Positions 1 through 9,377 of a stretch of DNA of 63,436 nucleotides are shown here, piece after piece. Made by a program: the position numbers and the translations under genes. Origin of the DNA: Ruminococcus sp. FC2018. GTDB lineage: Bacteria; Bacillota; Clostridia; Oscillospirales; Ruminococcaceae. The first letter of the stretch is position 1, and the number at the start of each line of letters is the position of its first letter. The notes beneath the pieces are model-generated. The model made no database searches. It worked only from the letters and a program-made list of their open reading frames with translations, and was not told the origin of the DNA. Location: NCBI RefSeq assembly GCF_000621805.1, contig NZ_JHXH01000014.1:1-63436 (forward strand). The letters run 5' to 3'.

Positions 1-300
1 GAAAATATGTAGAAGTTCAAAAGGAGAGTTTGAGGAAAACTTTTCCCAAGAGAATATCTCCAACTGCTATGCAAGGATATTGTGGTAAATCCGAATTATC
101 ATCGTATGTTTGGTAAATAATTGAGGTGACCTCTTGAAAGTGTTTCCTCTTAATCTCTCCTCCTGAACTCTCACTACTTTTTCGGTGCAAGATGTCGCAG
201 ACATCTTGTGCAGAAAAAGCAATAAAAGTTTTAGGGGTGGGGTTTGGGGAGAGACCCTTTTTCAAAAGGGTCCTCCCCAGTATTCACCATGCGTATGATG
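1..300. repeat. Intergenic hairpin repeat, inverted pair (copy A)
   Basis: This gene-free stretch holds two head-to-head copies of a repeat also found at 9378-9596 and 19410-19645. Roughly 105-300 reads in the same sense as those copies. Roughly 1-90 is the left half in reverse orientation: ACTGCTATGCAAGGATA at 63-79 is the exact reverse complement of 19431-19447. Hairpins seen are CTTTTTC (177-183) with GAAAAAG (213-219), enclosing CAAGATGTC (188-196) with GACATCTTG (200-208), and a second of about 15 bp between 246-261 and 264-278. The second lies just past the clp stop codon and could end leftward transcription. The copy is cut by the window edge. Confidence 0.7.
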
Positions 301-315
301 ATAAATTCTGATTTA

Positions 316-2628
316 TTACAGACATTCTACCTTAATTTCATCATCAGCCGTGCTGATACCAAAGGCTGTGATACCCGTATTATTCCTATCCACGATAAAC
401 TCGCTTATCCTGTCCTCGATCTCGTTTCTGATAACACGGCGGATATCTCTTGCGCCCAGCTTCTGGTCGTAGGACTTGTGAGCGATGACATTGAGCACAT
501 CCTCGTTGTAGCGCAGCTTGATACCCCGCTCCTCAAGAGGCTGAGCGATCTCCGACAGCATAAGATCTGCGATCTTTGCATAATCCTGCTGTGTGAGTCT
601 GTTGAATACGACCACCTCGTCCACTCTGCCGATAAATTCTGGGCGCAGGAATTCTCGCAAAGCCTTTATCGCCTTGTCGTGAGCGATCTCGTTGTCCGTC
701 TTGTTAAAGCCCACTCCCGTGTCCTTGTCTGTGGAGCCTGCATTTGAGGTCATAACAATGACCGTGTTCTCAAAGTTCACATCACGCCCCTGAGAATCGT
801 GTATCGTGCCCTCGTCCAGTATCTGCAAAAGAATGTTCATAACGTCCGGGTGAGCCTTTTCTATCTCGTCAAACAGCACCACGCTGTAAGGTCTGCGCCT
901 TACCTTTTCGGTAAGCTGACCCGCCTCGTCAAAGCCCACATATCCCGGAGGTGAACCGATAAGCTTGGAGACCGAGTGCCGCTCCATGTATTCGGACATA
1001 TCAACTCTTATAAGCGGCTCCGTGGCATCAAAAAGCGTCTCCCCCAGCACCTTTACAAGCTCCGTCTTGCCCACACCCGTGGGACCTACGAAAATAAACG
1101 ACGCCGGTCGCCTGCGCTTTGAGAGCTGGACTCTTGTGCGCCTTATGGCGTTTGCCACCTTTTCCACAGCCTCGTCCTGACCGATGATCCTCTTGGAAAG
1201 CTCGGTTTTAAGGCTTTTTATCTTTTCAAATTCGCTCTGGGATATCTTGTTTGCAGGTATCCCCGTCCATAGCTCGATGACCTTGGAAATGTCAGCGTCG
1301 GTCACTTGTACGTTTCTGACCTTTTCCTCAACCTCTTTCAGCCTGTTCTCGATCCGGGAGATCTCCGCCTTTTCCGTGGCAAGTATCTCGTAGTCGGGAT
1401 CTGACTTTTCCTCGTATTCGCTCACAAGATCCTTGTGCTTTTTTAGCTCCCGGTTCAGCTTGTCAAGCTCCCCCAGCTCCGGCGTGTCAATACTTGCACA
1501 AGCGCACGCCTCATCAAGCAGGTCTATTGCCTTGTCCGGCAGGAACCTGTCGTTGATGTACCTTTCCGAAAGCTCGGCGCACTCACGGAGCTTTTCATCG
1601 CTTATCTTTACCCTGTGGAAGTTCTCGTAGTAACCCTTTATTCCCTTGAGCACCTCAACGGTCTGCTCTATGGTAGGCTCTCCCACCGTTACCGGCTGAA
1701 AACGTCTTTCCAGCGCAGCATCCTTTTCGATATATTTTCTGTATTCCTTGAAAGTAGTTGCACCGATAACCTGTATCTCGCCCCTTGAAAGAGAGGGCTT
1801 GAGAATGTTGGCGGCGTTCATCGTTCCCTCTGAATCGCCTGTGCCCACAAGGGAATGGACCTCGTCAATAAACAGGATAATGTTGCCCTGTTTTTTGACC
1901 TCCTCAACAAGTCCCTTGCAGCGGCTCTCGAACTGTCCCCTGAACTGAGTTCCCGCCACCAGAGCCGTCAGATCGAGCAGATAGACCTCCTTGTCCTGCA
2001 AATGGAAAGGCACATCTCCCCCAACGATCTTCTGAGCGATACCCTCCGCCACAGCAGTCTTGCCCACGCCCGGCTCACCGATAAGGCATGGGTTATTTTT
2101 TTGTCTGCGTGAGAGAATGTGGATAACTCTGGCTATCTCCTTATCCCTTCCGATGATCCTGTCCAGCTCACCGTCTCTTGCCCGCTGTGTAAGGTTAGTG
2201 CAGTAGTTGTCAAGGAATTTCAGCTTTTTCTTTTTGTCCTTTTTATCCTCCTTGACCGACTTCGCTCCATCCTTTGCAGCCTCCGCCTGCTCTGCGCTCT
2301 TTGAAAGCTCGCCTGCAAGGTTGTTCAGCAGTCCCCCCGCCTTGCCCATCTCGCCGAAAAGGCTGGTGAGAAAATCGGGCATTGTGCCGCTTCCCCCAAG
2401 CTCAAAATCGTCCCCGTCGGGCACCTCCGCAAGCTGCTCGCTCATTGCAGTCAGCTCGTCCTCGGAAATACCCATAGACTTGATATAATCATCCACCTGA
2501 GGCAGACCAAGCTCCTTAGCGCATACCAGACAAAGCCCCTCGTTCTTTTTTTCTTCGGGCTTGTTTGGGTTGATCTGCGATATAAAGACCACCGCCGGTC
2601 TCTGATGACATCTTGAACACATCAGCAT
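316..2628 (-). CDS. ClpE-like ATP-dependent Clp unfoldase subunit
   Basis: This is a 770-residue two-AAA Clp/Hsp100 unfoldase that would feed proteins into ClpP. The N-terminus carries a CxxC...CxxC zinc-finger-like element (C4, C7, C33, C36) in place of the double Clp-N repeat, which is the ClpE hallmark. AAA-1 has Walker A GEPGVGKTAVAEG and Walker B LFIDEVH. A short coiled-coil linker follows, then AAA-2 with GPTGVGKTELVK and VLFDEIEKAHPDV. The C-terminus matches the ClpB/C D2-small domain. The start has an AAAGGAG-type ribosome site. It lies 39 bases after cvpA and is probably last in that operon. Being a Clp ATPase is near certain; ClpE rather than ClpC rests on the zinc finger. Confidence 0.9.
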   Translation of the reverse strand: MLMCSRCHQRPAVVFISQINPNKPEEKKNEGLCLVCAKELGLPQVDDYIKSMGISEDELTAMSEQLAEVPDGDDFELGGSGTMPDFLTSLFGEMGKAGGLLNNLAGELSKSAEQAEAAKDGAKSVKEDKKDKKKKLKFLDNYCTNLTQRARDGELDRIIGRDKEIARVIHILSRRQKNNPCLIGEPGVGKTAVAEGIAQKIVGGDVPFHLQDKEVYLLDLTALVAGTQFRGQFESRCKGLVEEVKKQGNIILFIDEVHSLVGTGDSEGTMNAANILKPSLSRGEIQVIGATTFKEYRKYIEKDAALERRFQPVTVGEPTIEQTVEVLKGIKGYYENFHRVKISDEKLRECAELSERYINDRFLPDKAIDLLDEACACASIDTPELGELDKLNRELKKHKDLVSEYEEKSDPDYEILATEKAEISRIENRLKEVEEKVRNVQVTDADISKVIELWTGIPANKISQSEFEKIKSLKTELSKRIIGQDEAVEKVANAIRRTRVQLSKRRRPASFIFVGPTGVGKTELVKVLGETLFDATEPLIRVDMSEYMERHSVSKLIGSPPGYVGFDEAGQLTEKVRRRPYSVVLFDEIEKAHPDVMNILLQILDEGTIHDSQGRDVNFENTVIVMTSNAGSTDKDTGVGFNKTDNEIAHDKAIKALREFLRPEFIGRVDEVVVFNRLTQQDYAKIADLMLSEIAQPLEERGIKLRYNEDVLNVIAHKSYDQKLGARDIRRVIRNEIEDRISEFIVDRNNTGITAFGISTADDEIKVECL

Positions 2629-2667
2629 AAAATGTTTTCTCCTTTCGCCGCAAGTTTGCCATGCTTT

Positions 2668-3555
2668 TTATTTATAGAAAAAATTGAAGAAATATCTGAA
2701 AAGATAAGTTTTGTCGATAATATCCGTGTTAAGCTTATCCATTTGGTTTTTGGACGAGTTTACAATAGCGCACAGCACATAAGCTATCACCGCCACATAC
2801 AGCGTGCCCTTGACAACTCCCAGCAGCAGTCCGCCGAAGCTGTTTGCTGCGCTTACCACCTTCACCTTTGACAGTATCCCCGCCAACTTTATCACAATAA
2901 GCAGTGTTACGGACACCAGAATGGAGGCTATAACAAAAATTATGCCCCCTGCTATCTTCTCTCCCACAGGTCTTACATAGGTGCTTTCTATCTCCTGTGC
3001 AGCCTTGTGCTTATCCGACATAAGCAGCATCCGAACAAATTTTATAAGCTCCTCACGCTTGTTTTCAAGCCCTGTGCGGACAATGGAGCTGTCCGAATCG
3101 TCACTGCTGCGGGTCATGCTCACTATCTGCCCCAGCAATTCGTTGTCAATATAGTCCTCAAACTCCTGTTTTACCTGCTGCCTTATCTTAGGGTCAACAC
3201 CCTTTTGTGCCATTACCCCGTCAAGGTTATCCACCACATCTCCGTCTGCAAGAAGCACACTGCGCAGCTCCTCGTTGGTGACCGTCTGGGGCAATCCTCT
3301 TTTGCGAAGCTCACCGTTGACCTTGTCTTCCACATCTATCTTTTCCACCGAGCTTTCAATGGCGTTTACCACCTTGTCATGAGCAACAGCATTGTATGCA
3401 GGGGCAGCCAGGATAAACGCAGCCGCAGCCGCAATAAGCAGCGTAGCTATCGTCTTGAGCATCAGAGCCGCATACTTGAAAAAGCCCATAACATAACCTG
3501 TCACACAGGTCACTATGAATAATACAACAACTATCCCGTCAAGCAGTATTGACAT
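2668..3555 (-). CDS. CvpA family membrane protein
   Basis: This 295-residue protein has two hydrophobic segments in the first 55 residues, a long polar charged region of about 60-190, and two more hydrophobic segments near 200-225 and 240-268. The four-helix plan and the opening segment (a hydrophobic stretch followed by GYVMGFFKYAALML) fit the CvpA (colicin V production) family. The extracytoplasmic loop is much longer than in the E. coli protein, as is common in clostridial members. It sits between the DUF5711 gene and the ClpE-like gene. Its molecular role in Firmicutes is not known. Confidence 0.8.
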   Translation of the reverse strand: MSILLDGIVVVLFIVTCVTGYVMGFFKYAALMLKTIATLLIAAAAAFILAAPAYNAVAHDKVVNAIESSVEKIDVEDKVNGELRKRGLPQTVTNEELRSVLLADGDVVDNLDGVMAQKGVDPKIRQQVKQEFEDYIDNELLGQIVSMTRSSDDSDSSIVRTGLENKREELIKFVRMLLMSDKHKAAQEIESTYVRPVGEKIAGGIIFVIASILVSVTLLIVIKLAGILSKVKVVSAANSFGGLLLGVVKGTLYVAVIAYVLCAIVNSSKNQMDKLNTDIIDKTYLFRYFFNFFYK

Positions 3556-3676
3556 TATTTGATCTCACCATCTCTTGTTCCGATTTTATCTTTTTTGTTT
3601 AGTAAAGGGCATCGCCCAGTAATTATGATCCTCATCCTTTACATAACCATACATAAAACCATTTGCAGCGTACAAG

Positions 3677-5503
3677 CTATGTATCAAACTTTATCTTATT
3701 TATATCACGGTATCCCATAAGATATACTGCCTTGTTTGCATAAACACAATCCACATAGTTGCGGGACACCTGTGCCGTGGCAAGCTTGCTGCCGTCCACA
3801 TCATAGCTTTCCACAAATTTGTCGCTGAACGCAATGACCGTTGAGCCGTCCAGCTGGACTTTCCTTGGTTCACCCTGAATATCCTGTGTCACCGTAGGCT
3901 GAACGCTGCCGCTGTTGTTGTCAAAGATCATAAGCGTGCCGTGAGTGCCGGTGACCGCCTTGGTGTAAAGCACCGTGTACTTTTCGCTGTTGCCGAAGGA
4001 AACAGGCTGATCCTTGAAATCAAACCGACCCGTCTGGTTTCCGTTGCCGTCCACCCCGATAACGCAGTTGTCACATACCATGATGTATCCACCGCTGCTG
4101 AGCTTCTGGGTCCGCAGAACGAAGCTGTCCTCCAGCGTGCAGGTCATAACAGGTTCTCTGCTGTCAAACATCACCGAGTAAACGGCTGAATCTATCTTTC
4201 CACCCGACGAGGAAATCGTGCTTATGCAGCACCCCTTGCCGTCGTCGCAGAAGTTAATGTCGATAACTCTCCTTCCGCTTGACCAGGTGTATATGACCGA
4301 CCCCATATCATCATAAACAGTGATAAACGCCGTGTCCTTCTCCGTCTGGGTAAGCACCGCAGCGTAGCCGTTGGGAGCGATCTTTGCAAGAAGAATGGGG
4401 TTGTCTGTCTTTTTGGTGTAAACCACGTTCTTGCGTGTAAGCACCTGGAAGTTCTTGCCGGAGTTATCGTAAGCAAGTATCTTTTTCTCGCTTACATCTA
4501 TCACAGGAGAGCCGTAATTGTGCGCCACCGCCTTTATCTGCGACCCATCGGGATTGTAGAAAATTATCCTCTTGCCGTCAAGTGAGACCATAACGCCGCC
4601 GCATTGTGTAATGCTGCTTATGTCCGCCTGGGAGATCTTCAAAGGGAAGTTTCCGCCCTCCTCAACACCGTCGTTGACAATGGTCTCGTGTGGCTTTTCA
4701 AATAAGCCCTCCAGCTTTGGCAGCCACTTTTTGTGTGTAGCATAAGCCGTTACGCCCAGGGCAAAAATTATCCCCAGCACCACCAGACGCTTTATCAACC
4801 GCCTGTTCTTTTCCTTTTTCCGCTCCTGCCTTATATCAGTAACGTTGCCGCTTTCAGAGGTTATCTGCTGGCTGATATTTCTTGAACGGTCCTCTTCCTC
4901 TTTAAGACGGTCCACCATTTCATCTATCCGGTCCTGCGGCTCATCCGTGGATTCCGTCCCGCCGTCGTCCTCGCTTATCTTTCCGTCCTTGAGCTTTAAG
5001 TATTTGAAAGAAGGCTGCTCGTCGTCGTATTGCTGATAAAGCATCTCCTCCTGCTCGTATCCGTCCTCATCCTGCTCCTGTGGCTGAGGCTTTTGAAAGC
5101 TGCTTGTGAGGGTGATGCGCCCCTGGCTTATCTCGTATTCATCAGGTCCACTGTCCTGTCCGCTCTGAGCCTGCTGCTGAGCCTCAAGCTCTCTTTGCCG
5201 CAAAAGCTCCTGCATCCTGCGGTGACGCTCCGCCTCCGCCTCACGGGCAAGCTCCGCCCTGCGCACATAGTCAAGCGCCTCAAGCCGCTGCTTGTGGATC
5301 TCTCTTTTGCGCTGAGCCTCCTGCATCTCGGGCATCACGGCGTTCACGTGCTGTCCCTGCTGCGCCTGAGCCTTGGGCTTTCTGCGTTTTTTCCTGTGCA
5401 TCGACTCCGGCATCGGCACGTTATATGCGTTAAACTCCTCCGCACCCACAAAATCCTGTGAAGTGCGGCGGTTCATGCTGTCCATTTTGTTTTTCTTACT
5501 CAC
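3677..5503 (-). CDS. DUF5711-type membrane-anchored beta-propeller protein
   Basis: This 608-residue protein has a cytoplasmic N-terminal half of about 235 residues, highly charged and rich in Gln, Arg and Glu with coiled-coil character around residues 60-115. One transmembrane helix follows near 238-256 (RLVVLGIIFALGVTAYA). The extracytoplasmic region of about 340 residues shows repeated beta-strand/turn units of propeller type (ILAYDNSGKNFQVLTR, IIFYNPDGSQIKAVA, IFDNNSGSV). This plan matches the DUF5711 family as I remember it; the family name is from memory. It lies between truA and cvpA on the same strand, so a cell-envelope role is plausible, but no function can be stated. Confidence 0.7.
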   Translation of the reverse strand: MSKKNKMDSMNRRTSQDFVGAEEFNAYNVPMPESMHRKKRRKPKAQAQQGQHVNAVMPEMQEAQRKREIHKQRLEALDYVRRAELAREAEAERHRRMQELLRQRELEAQQQAQSGQDSGPDEYEISQGRITLTSSFQKPQPQEQDEDGYEQEEMLYQQYDDEQPSFKYLKLKDGKISEDDGGTESTDEPQDRIDEMVDRLKEEEDRSRNISQQITSESGNVTDIRQERKKEKNRRLIKRLVVLGIIFALGVTAYATHKKWLPKLEGLFEKPHETIVNDGVEEGGNFPLKISQADISSITQCGGVMVSLDGKRIIFYNPDGSQIKAVAHNYGSPVIDVSEKKILAYDNSGKNFQVLTRKNVVYTKKTDNPILLAKIAPNGYAAVLTQTEKDTAFITVYDDMGSVIYTWSSGRRVIDINFCDDGKGCCISTISSSGGKIDSAVYSVMFDSREPVMTCTLEDSFVLRTQKLSSGGYIMVCDNCVIGVDGNGNQTGRFDFKDQPVSFGNSEKYTVLYTKAVTGTHGTLMIFDNNSGSVQPTVTQDIQGEPRKVQLDGSTVIAFSDKFVESYDVDGSKLATAQVSRNYVDCVYANKAVYLMGYRDINKIKFDT

Positions 5504-5605
5504 AGTACGGTCGCCTGCATATCGCAGACCTTCCTCCTTTTTTGCTGATAAGATCTTCTTGTACCCTCACGGAACAATACCCCTGTGATCCTGTGCTCCG
5601 TGGCT

Positions 5606-6340
5606 TTAGTAAAACACCTTGTTAAGATAAAGTCCCTGCGGCGGAACAGTTCGTCCTGCCTTTGTCCTGTCTTTGCTTTGGATTATACGTGGAATATCTC
5701 CCTCGCCCAGCTTTCCCTCGTTGATGAAAAGGAGCGTCCCCACCATTATCCTTACCATGTTGTATAAAAACCCGTCCCCTGAAACGGAGAATATGACCAT
5801 GTCTCCCTGCCTGCGCACATCAAAGCTTTTTATGGTGCGCACCGTGTTCTCCTTGGTACATTCCGACGAGCACATGGATCTGAAGTCATGCTTACCGATA
5901 AAGTCCTTTGCCGCCCTGTCCAGCTTTTTCTCGTCGATAGGGTACCAGCTGCGGTAAGCGGTGTTCATGTAGAACGGATTTTTGTATTCGCTGTTGTGTA
6001 TCAGATATTCGTATTGCTTGCCCTTGCAGTCAAACCTTGCGTGGAAATCGGGGGGTGCCTCCTGGCAGCTCTTGACGCCGATGTCGTCGGGCAAGCGTGA
6101 GTTCATGCCGAAAACTATCCCCCTGCAGGTTATAGTTGATTCAGTGCAGAAGTTAAGCACATATTCTCTTGCGTGCACCCCCGCATCTGTCCGTGAGCAG
6201 CCGATCACCACCGTGGGCTGTTCAAGCAGGTCGGATAAGCACCTTTGGAATATCTCCTGTACCGTCACAGAATTGTTCTGTATCTGCCATCCGTGGTATG
6301 CGCTTCCGCAGTACCAGATGGTGACTTTGAAATTTCTCAT
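5606..6340 (-). CDS. tRNA pseudouridine(38-40) synthase TruA
   Basis: TruA isomerises uridines 38-40 in the tRNA anticodon arm. The 244-residue length fits the family. The catalytic aspartate is D52 in GCSRTDAGVHA, the most diagnostic TruA motif. The N-terminal YCGSAYHGWQ and the later GDGFLYNMVRIMVGTL block are also typical. The start codon has an AAGGAAG ribosome site. It follows ecfT by 21 bases, reproducing the ecfA1-ecfA2-ecfT-truA gene order common in Firmicutes, here without flanking ribosomal-protein genes. Confidence 0.96.
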   Translation of the reverse strand: MRNFKVTIWYCGSAYHGWQIQNNSVTVQEIFQRCLSDLLEQPTVVIGCSRTDAGVHAREYVLNFCTESTITCRGIVFGMNSRLPDDIGVKSCQEAPPDFHARFDCKGKQYEYLIHNSEYKNPFYMNTAYRSWYPIDEKKLDRAAKDFIGKHDFRSMCSSECTKENTVRTIKSFDVRRQGDMVIFSVSGDGFLYNMVRIMVGTLLFINEGKLGEGDIPRIIQSKDRTKAGRTVPPQGLYLNKVFY

Positions 6341-6361
6341 TTTTCTTCCTTACTTTGCCGG

Positions 6362-7165
6362 CTATATAAAATGATTTAACACTATGACCCCTGCGAAAAA
6401 CGTAAAAACATATACCGTTCCCCAAAGGTCGATAAGCTTCATCTTCAGCTGTTTCATTCTTGTCCTGCCCTCTCCCCCGTGATAGCACCTGCATTCCATA
6501 GCCAGTGCCAGCTCCTCGGCGTGTCTGAAAGAGGACACGAAAAGGGGTATAAGTACGGGTATCAGAGCCTTTGCCCGCTTGATGAACGACCCTGTCTCCA
6601 TGTCTGCGCCCCTTGCCTTCTGAGCAGACATTATCTTGTCCGTCTCCTCGATAAGGGTGGGAATGAACCTGAGCGCAATAGTCATCATCATCGCCAGCTC
6701 GTGGACAGGGACCTTTATCTTTTTAAGCGGTGATAAAAGCCTCTCGATAGCGTCCGTAAGGTCTATCGGCGAAGTTGTGTAGGTCAGCAGACTGGTGCCT
6801 ATGATAAGACAAGCTATCCTCACCACCATGAAAACAGCCGTCTGAAGACCCTTGTCGGTAATTTTAATGAACTTCCATTCAAATATAGGTTCTCCCGTGT
6901 GAATGAAAAACAAATTAAGCACCGACGTTATGATTATAATGACCAGTATCGTCCTTAGCCCCTTGAACATCATCTTCAGCGGTATGCGTGAGATAAGGAA
7001 GGTGAGCAGCGTGAACACTGCGCATACACCCAGTCCCCTCATGTCGCCCGCCGTAAACAGCATCACTATGAAAACAATGGTCAGCAGTATCTTTGCCCTT
7101 GCGTCCAGCCTGTGGACCGGAGAGTTACCGGGAAAGAACTGTCCAATGGTAATATCCTTTATCAA
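6362..7165 (-). CDS. Energy-coupling factor transporter transmembrane protein EcfT
   Basis: EcfT is the membrane scaffold of group II ECF vitamin/metal importers; it couples the two ATPases to interchangeable substrate-binding S components. The 267-residue protein has multiple hydrophobic helices. It also carries the paired Ala-Arg-Gly coupling-helix motifs seen in the family, here AQKARGAD, with the segment before RFIPTLIEETDKI conserved. The start overlaps the ecfA2 stop codon by 4 bases, so translation is coupled. Candidate S components elsewhere in the window include ThiW (37381-38112) and possibly the Gx transporter (16364-16879). Confidence 0.95.
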   Translation of the reverse strand: MIKDITIGQFFPGNSPVHRLDARAKILLTIVFIVMLFTAGDMRGLGVCAVFTLLTFLISRIPLKMMFKGLRTILVIIIITSVLNLFFIHTGEPIFEWKFIKITDKGLQTAVFMVVRIACLIIGTSLLTYTTSPIDLTDAIERLLSPLKKIKVPVHELAMMMTIALRFIPTLIEETDKIMSAQKARGADMETGSFIKRAKALIPVLIPLFVSSFRHAEELALAMECRCYHGGEGRTRMKQLKMKLIDLWGTVYVFTFFAGVIVLNHFI

Positions 7166-8043
7166 TCTGTCTCAATTCCTCTGTTGAATTTCTTTTCCGC
7201 CAGAAGCTTCAAAAGCAGCTCCTTTGCATATTTTGTGGTGTAAACATCGTCCCCGATGTCCAGACCCATAGCCTTGAGCCTGTTAAAGACCCTTGTTATC
7301 TGCGGTACCGCCAGACCCATTTCCTCCAGCTGTGCAGCCCTGTGGAATACCGTCCGGGTGTCGTCGTAGCAGTAAAGCTTTGCCTTGTTCATCACCAGTA
7401 TCTTGGATACGTTTTTTGCAATATCCTCCATTGAGTGTGACACAAGCAGCACTGTGTTTTTCTTTTCCCTGTGATATTCCTTGATAAGCCCCAGTATCTG
7501 ATCTCTTCCCTTTGGGTCAAGCCCGCTGGCAGGCTCGTCAAGAATAAGCACCTTTGGCTCCATAGCCATAACGCCTGCAATGGCGACTCTGCGCTTTTGT
7601 CCTCCCGAAAGCTCAAAAGGCGACTTGTCCAGCATATCCGCAGTGATCCCCACCATTTTTGCAGTTTCCTTTATCCGCCTGTCCACCTCAGCGTTGTCCA
7701 GCCCCATGTTTTTCGGACCGAACCCGATGTCCTTGTAGCAGGTCTCCTCAAAAAGCTGGTATTCGGGATACTGGAACACAAGTCCCACCTTGAAGCGTAC
7801 CGGGCGCAGCTTTGACTTGTCGTCCCAAAGCCTTTCCCCGTCAATAAGCACGCTTCCCGAAGTGGGCTTCAAAAGCCCGTTGAAGTGCTGTATCAAAGTG
7901 GACTTTCCCGAGCCGGTGTGCCCGATGATGCCCACCATTTCCCCTTCGTCTATCTCCAGATTTACATCGTCAACAGCCACCTTGCGAAATGGTGTGCCGT
8001 CGCCGTATATGTAAGTCAGATTTTCTGTCTTGATTATAGCCAA
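7162..8043 (-). CDS. ECF transporter ATP-binding protein EcfA2
   Basis: This 293-residue ABC ATPase forms a heterodimer with EcfA1 to power the ECF module. It has Walker A GHTGSGKST, a signature LSGGQKRRVAIAG, Walker B VLILDEPASGLD and the switch histidine in LLVSHSMEDIA. The Q-loop reads VFQYPEYQLFEET, typical of EcfA2-type subunits. It sits between ecfA1 (48-base gap) and ecfT (4-base overlap). Confidence 0.95.
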   Translation of the reverse strand: MAIIKTENLTYIYGDGTPFRKVAVDDVNLEIDEGEMVGIIGHTGSGKSTLIQHFNGLLKPTSGSVLIDGERLWDDKSKLRPVRFKVGLVFQYPEYQLFEETCYKDIGFGPKNMGLDNAEVDRRIKETAKMVGITADMLDKSPFELSGGQKRRVAIAGVMAMEPKVLILDEPASGLDPKGRDQILGLIKEYHREKKNTVLLVSHSMEDIAKNVSKILVMNKAKLYCYDDTRTVFHRAAQLEEMGLAVPQITRVFNRLKAMGLDIGDDVYTTKYAKELLLKLLAEKKFNRGIETD

Positions 8044-8091
8044 TTCCTTTTACTCTCCGTTCAATGCACATATCACGCTCATCACTGCCGT

Positions 8092-8955
8092 CTACCCTGC
8101 AGCTGTGTCCTTCAACAGCCCGTAAAGCGCCTGCACACACTCGTCCTCTGTGATTATCTCGCCGGAGATATCGTACCCCTGCTTGTTGAGAAAATCCGCT
8201 ATCTCCGTCACCTGCGGCACATCAAGCCCCAGGTTGCGCATAACGTCCACCTGAGAAAAGACCTTCTTTGGAACGCTGTCCATTATCTTTTCCCCGCCGT
8301 CAATGACCACTACTCTGTCCGCCTGAGCAGCTTCCTCCATGTAGTGAGTGATAAGTACGATAGTAACGCCCTTTTCCCTGTTGAGCATCTTTATGGTCTT
8401 CATGACCTCGCTCCTGCCCTTTGGGTCAAGCATCGCCGTAGGCTCGTCAAGCACGATACAGTCAGGCTCCATAGCGATAATGCCCGCAATAGCCACCCTC
8501 TGCTTCTGTCCGCCCGAAAGCTTGTGCGGGGCGTGCATACGGTATTCGTACATACCTACCGTTTTAAGTGCCTCGTCAACACGCCTGCGTATCTCCTTTG
8601 GCTCCACGCCGAGGTTTTCAAGGGCAAACGCCACGTCCTCCTCGACGATAGTGGCAACTATCTGGTTGTCGGGATTTTGAAAGACCATTCCCACCCTTTT
8701 GCGGATAGGCAAAAGGTTTTCCTCCCTTATGGTGTCCAGACCGTCCACCGTAACCTCACCCTTTTCCGGGGTGTTTATAGCGTTTATGCATTTTGCAAGG
8801 GTAGATTTTCCGCTTCCGTTGTGACCAAGCACCGCCACGAATTCGCCCTTTTCGATATCAAGGTCTATCCCCTTGAGTACAGTGTTCTTGACCGGCGGCT
8901 CCTCAGCCTCGTTGATGTATGAAAACTCCAGTCCCCTTATGTGAATGTAACTCAT
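8092..8955 (-). CDS. ECF transporter ATP-binding protein EcfA1
   Basis: This 287-residue ABC ATPase is the first ECF gene. It shows Walker [11 protein letters not shown]-loop [20 protein letters not shown] (the EcfA1-type NPDNQ motif), signature [13 protein letters not shown], Walker [13 protein letters not shown] and switch [10 protein letters not shown]. Its C-terminal extension after about residue 235 is the EcfA dimerisation domain. A 12-bp palindrome lies upstream at 8993-9030. Confidence 0.95.
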   Translation of the reverse strand: MSYIHIRGLEFSYINEAEEPPVKNTVLKGIDLDIEKGEFVAVLGHNGSGKSTLAKCINAINTPEKGEVTVDGLDTIREENLLPIRKRVGMVFQNPDNQIVATIVEEDVAFALENLGVEPKEIRRRVDEALKTVGMYEYRMHAPHKLSGGQKQRVAIAGIIAMEPDCIVLDEPTAMLDPKGRSEVMKTIKMLNREKGVTIVLITHYMEEAAQADRVVVIDGGEKIMDSVPKKVFSQVDVMRNLGLDVPQVTEIADFLNKQGYDISGEIITEDECVQALYGLLKDTAAG

Positions 8956-8992
8956 TTTATTTTCCTTGCTTTCAGATTTTTACAACCTGATA

Positions 8993-9030
8993 TATATCCT
9001 TTCCCCGCATAAGCAGAGAAAGGATATATC
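8993..9030. other. 12-bp inverted repeat upstream of ecfA1
   Basis: ATATATCCTTTC is separated by 14 bases from its exact reverse complement GAAAGGATATAT. It lies between the 59-residue gene and ecfA1, in what would be the leader of the ECF genes. In the leftward sense no strong T tract follows it, so it is not a canonical terminator. It could be an RNA-processing or attenuation hairpin, or a protein-binding palindrome. Confidence 0.5.
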
Positions 9031-9055
9031 ATCATCGTACCCTCAAAGACGAAAC

Positions 9056-9235
9056 TCAGTCCTCTTTCTTGTCCTCGTCGTCCTTATCCTTCTTGAAGAA
9101 GCCTGTGACTGTGTCCTTAGCCTTTTCAAGGTTTTCCTTTGTGGCAAGCTCTTTAGCCTTGTCCTTTACATCGTCAGGGATCTTGTCCAGCAGATCCTCT
9201 GCCTTATCCTTGATGTTGTCGATGTCCAGTGCCAT
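9056..9235 (-). CDS. Small charged helical protein, function unknown
   Basis: This predicted 59-residue protein begins MALDIDNIKDKAEDLL and ends in an acidic/lysine-rich tail. It is almost entirely amphipathic helix with regularly spaced Asp, Lys and Leu. The ATG at 9235 is chosen because AGGAGG sits upstream at normal spacing; the frame stays open further upstream, but that part shows no ribosome site or family-like sequence. There is no signal peptide or membrane helix. The composition recalls small stress proteins of the YtxH/CsbD kind, but I do not recognise the family. Confidence 0.65.
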   Translation of the reverse strand: MALDIDNIKDKAEDLLDKIPDDVKDKAKELATKENLEKAKDTVTGFFKKDKDDEDKKED

Positions 9236-9377
9236 AGTTTTTTCCTCCTGAAAATAATAATTTATGAAAAGCGCAGGGCACAAAGCCCCTTGCCCGTTCA
9301 TCGTGATTCTTCTTCGCTGTCCGCCTTTATCCCTGCTGTGCTGTTCATATAGTTCTCTCTTCCTCATATTTGTTTAC

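Noticed and set aside
7885-8922. Rightward 345-codon ORF
   Set aside because: Antisense to ecfA2 and ecfA1, which show clear ABC motifs; no start site or family sequence.
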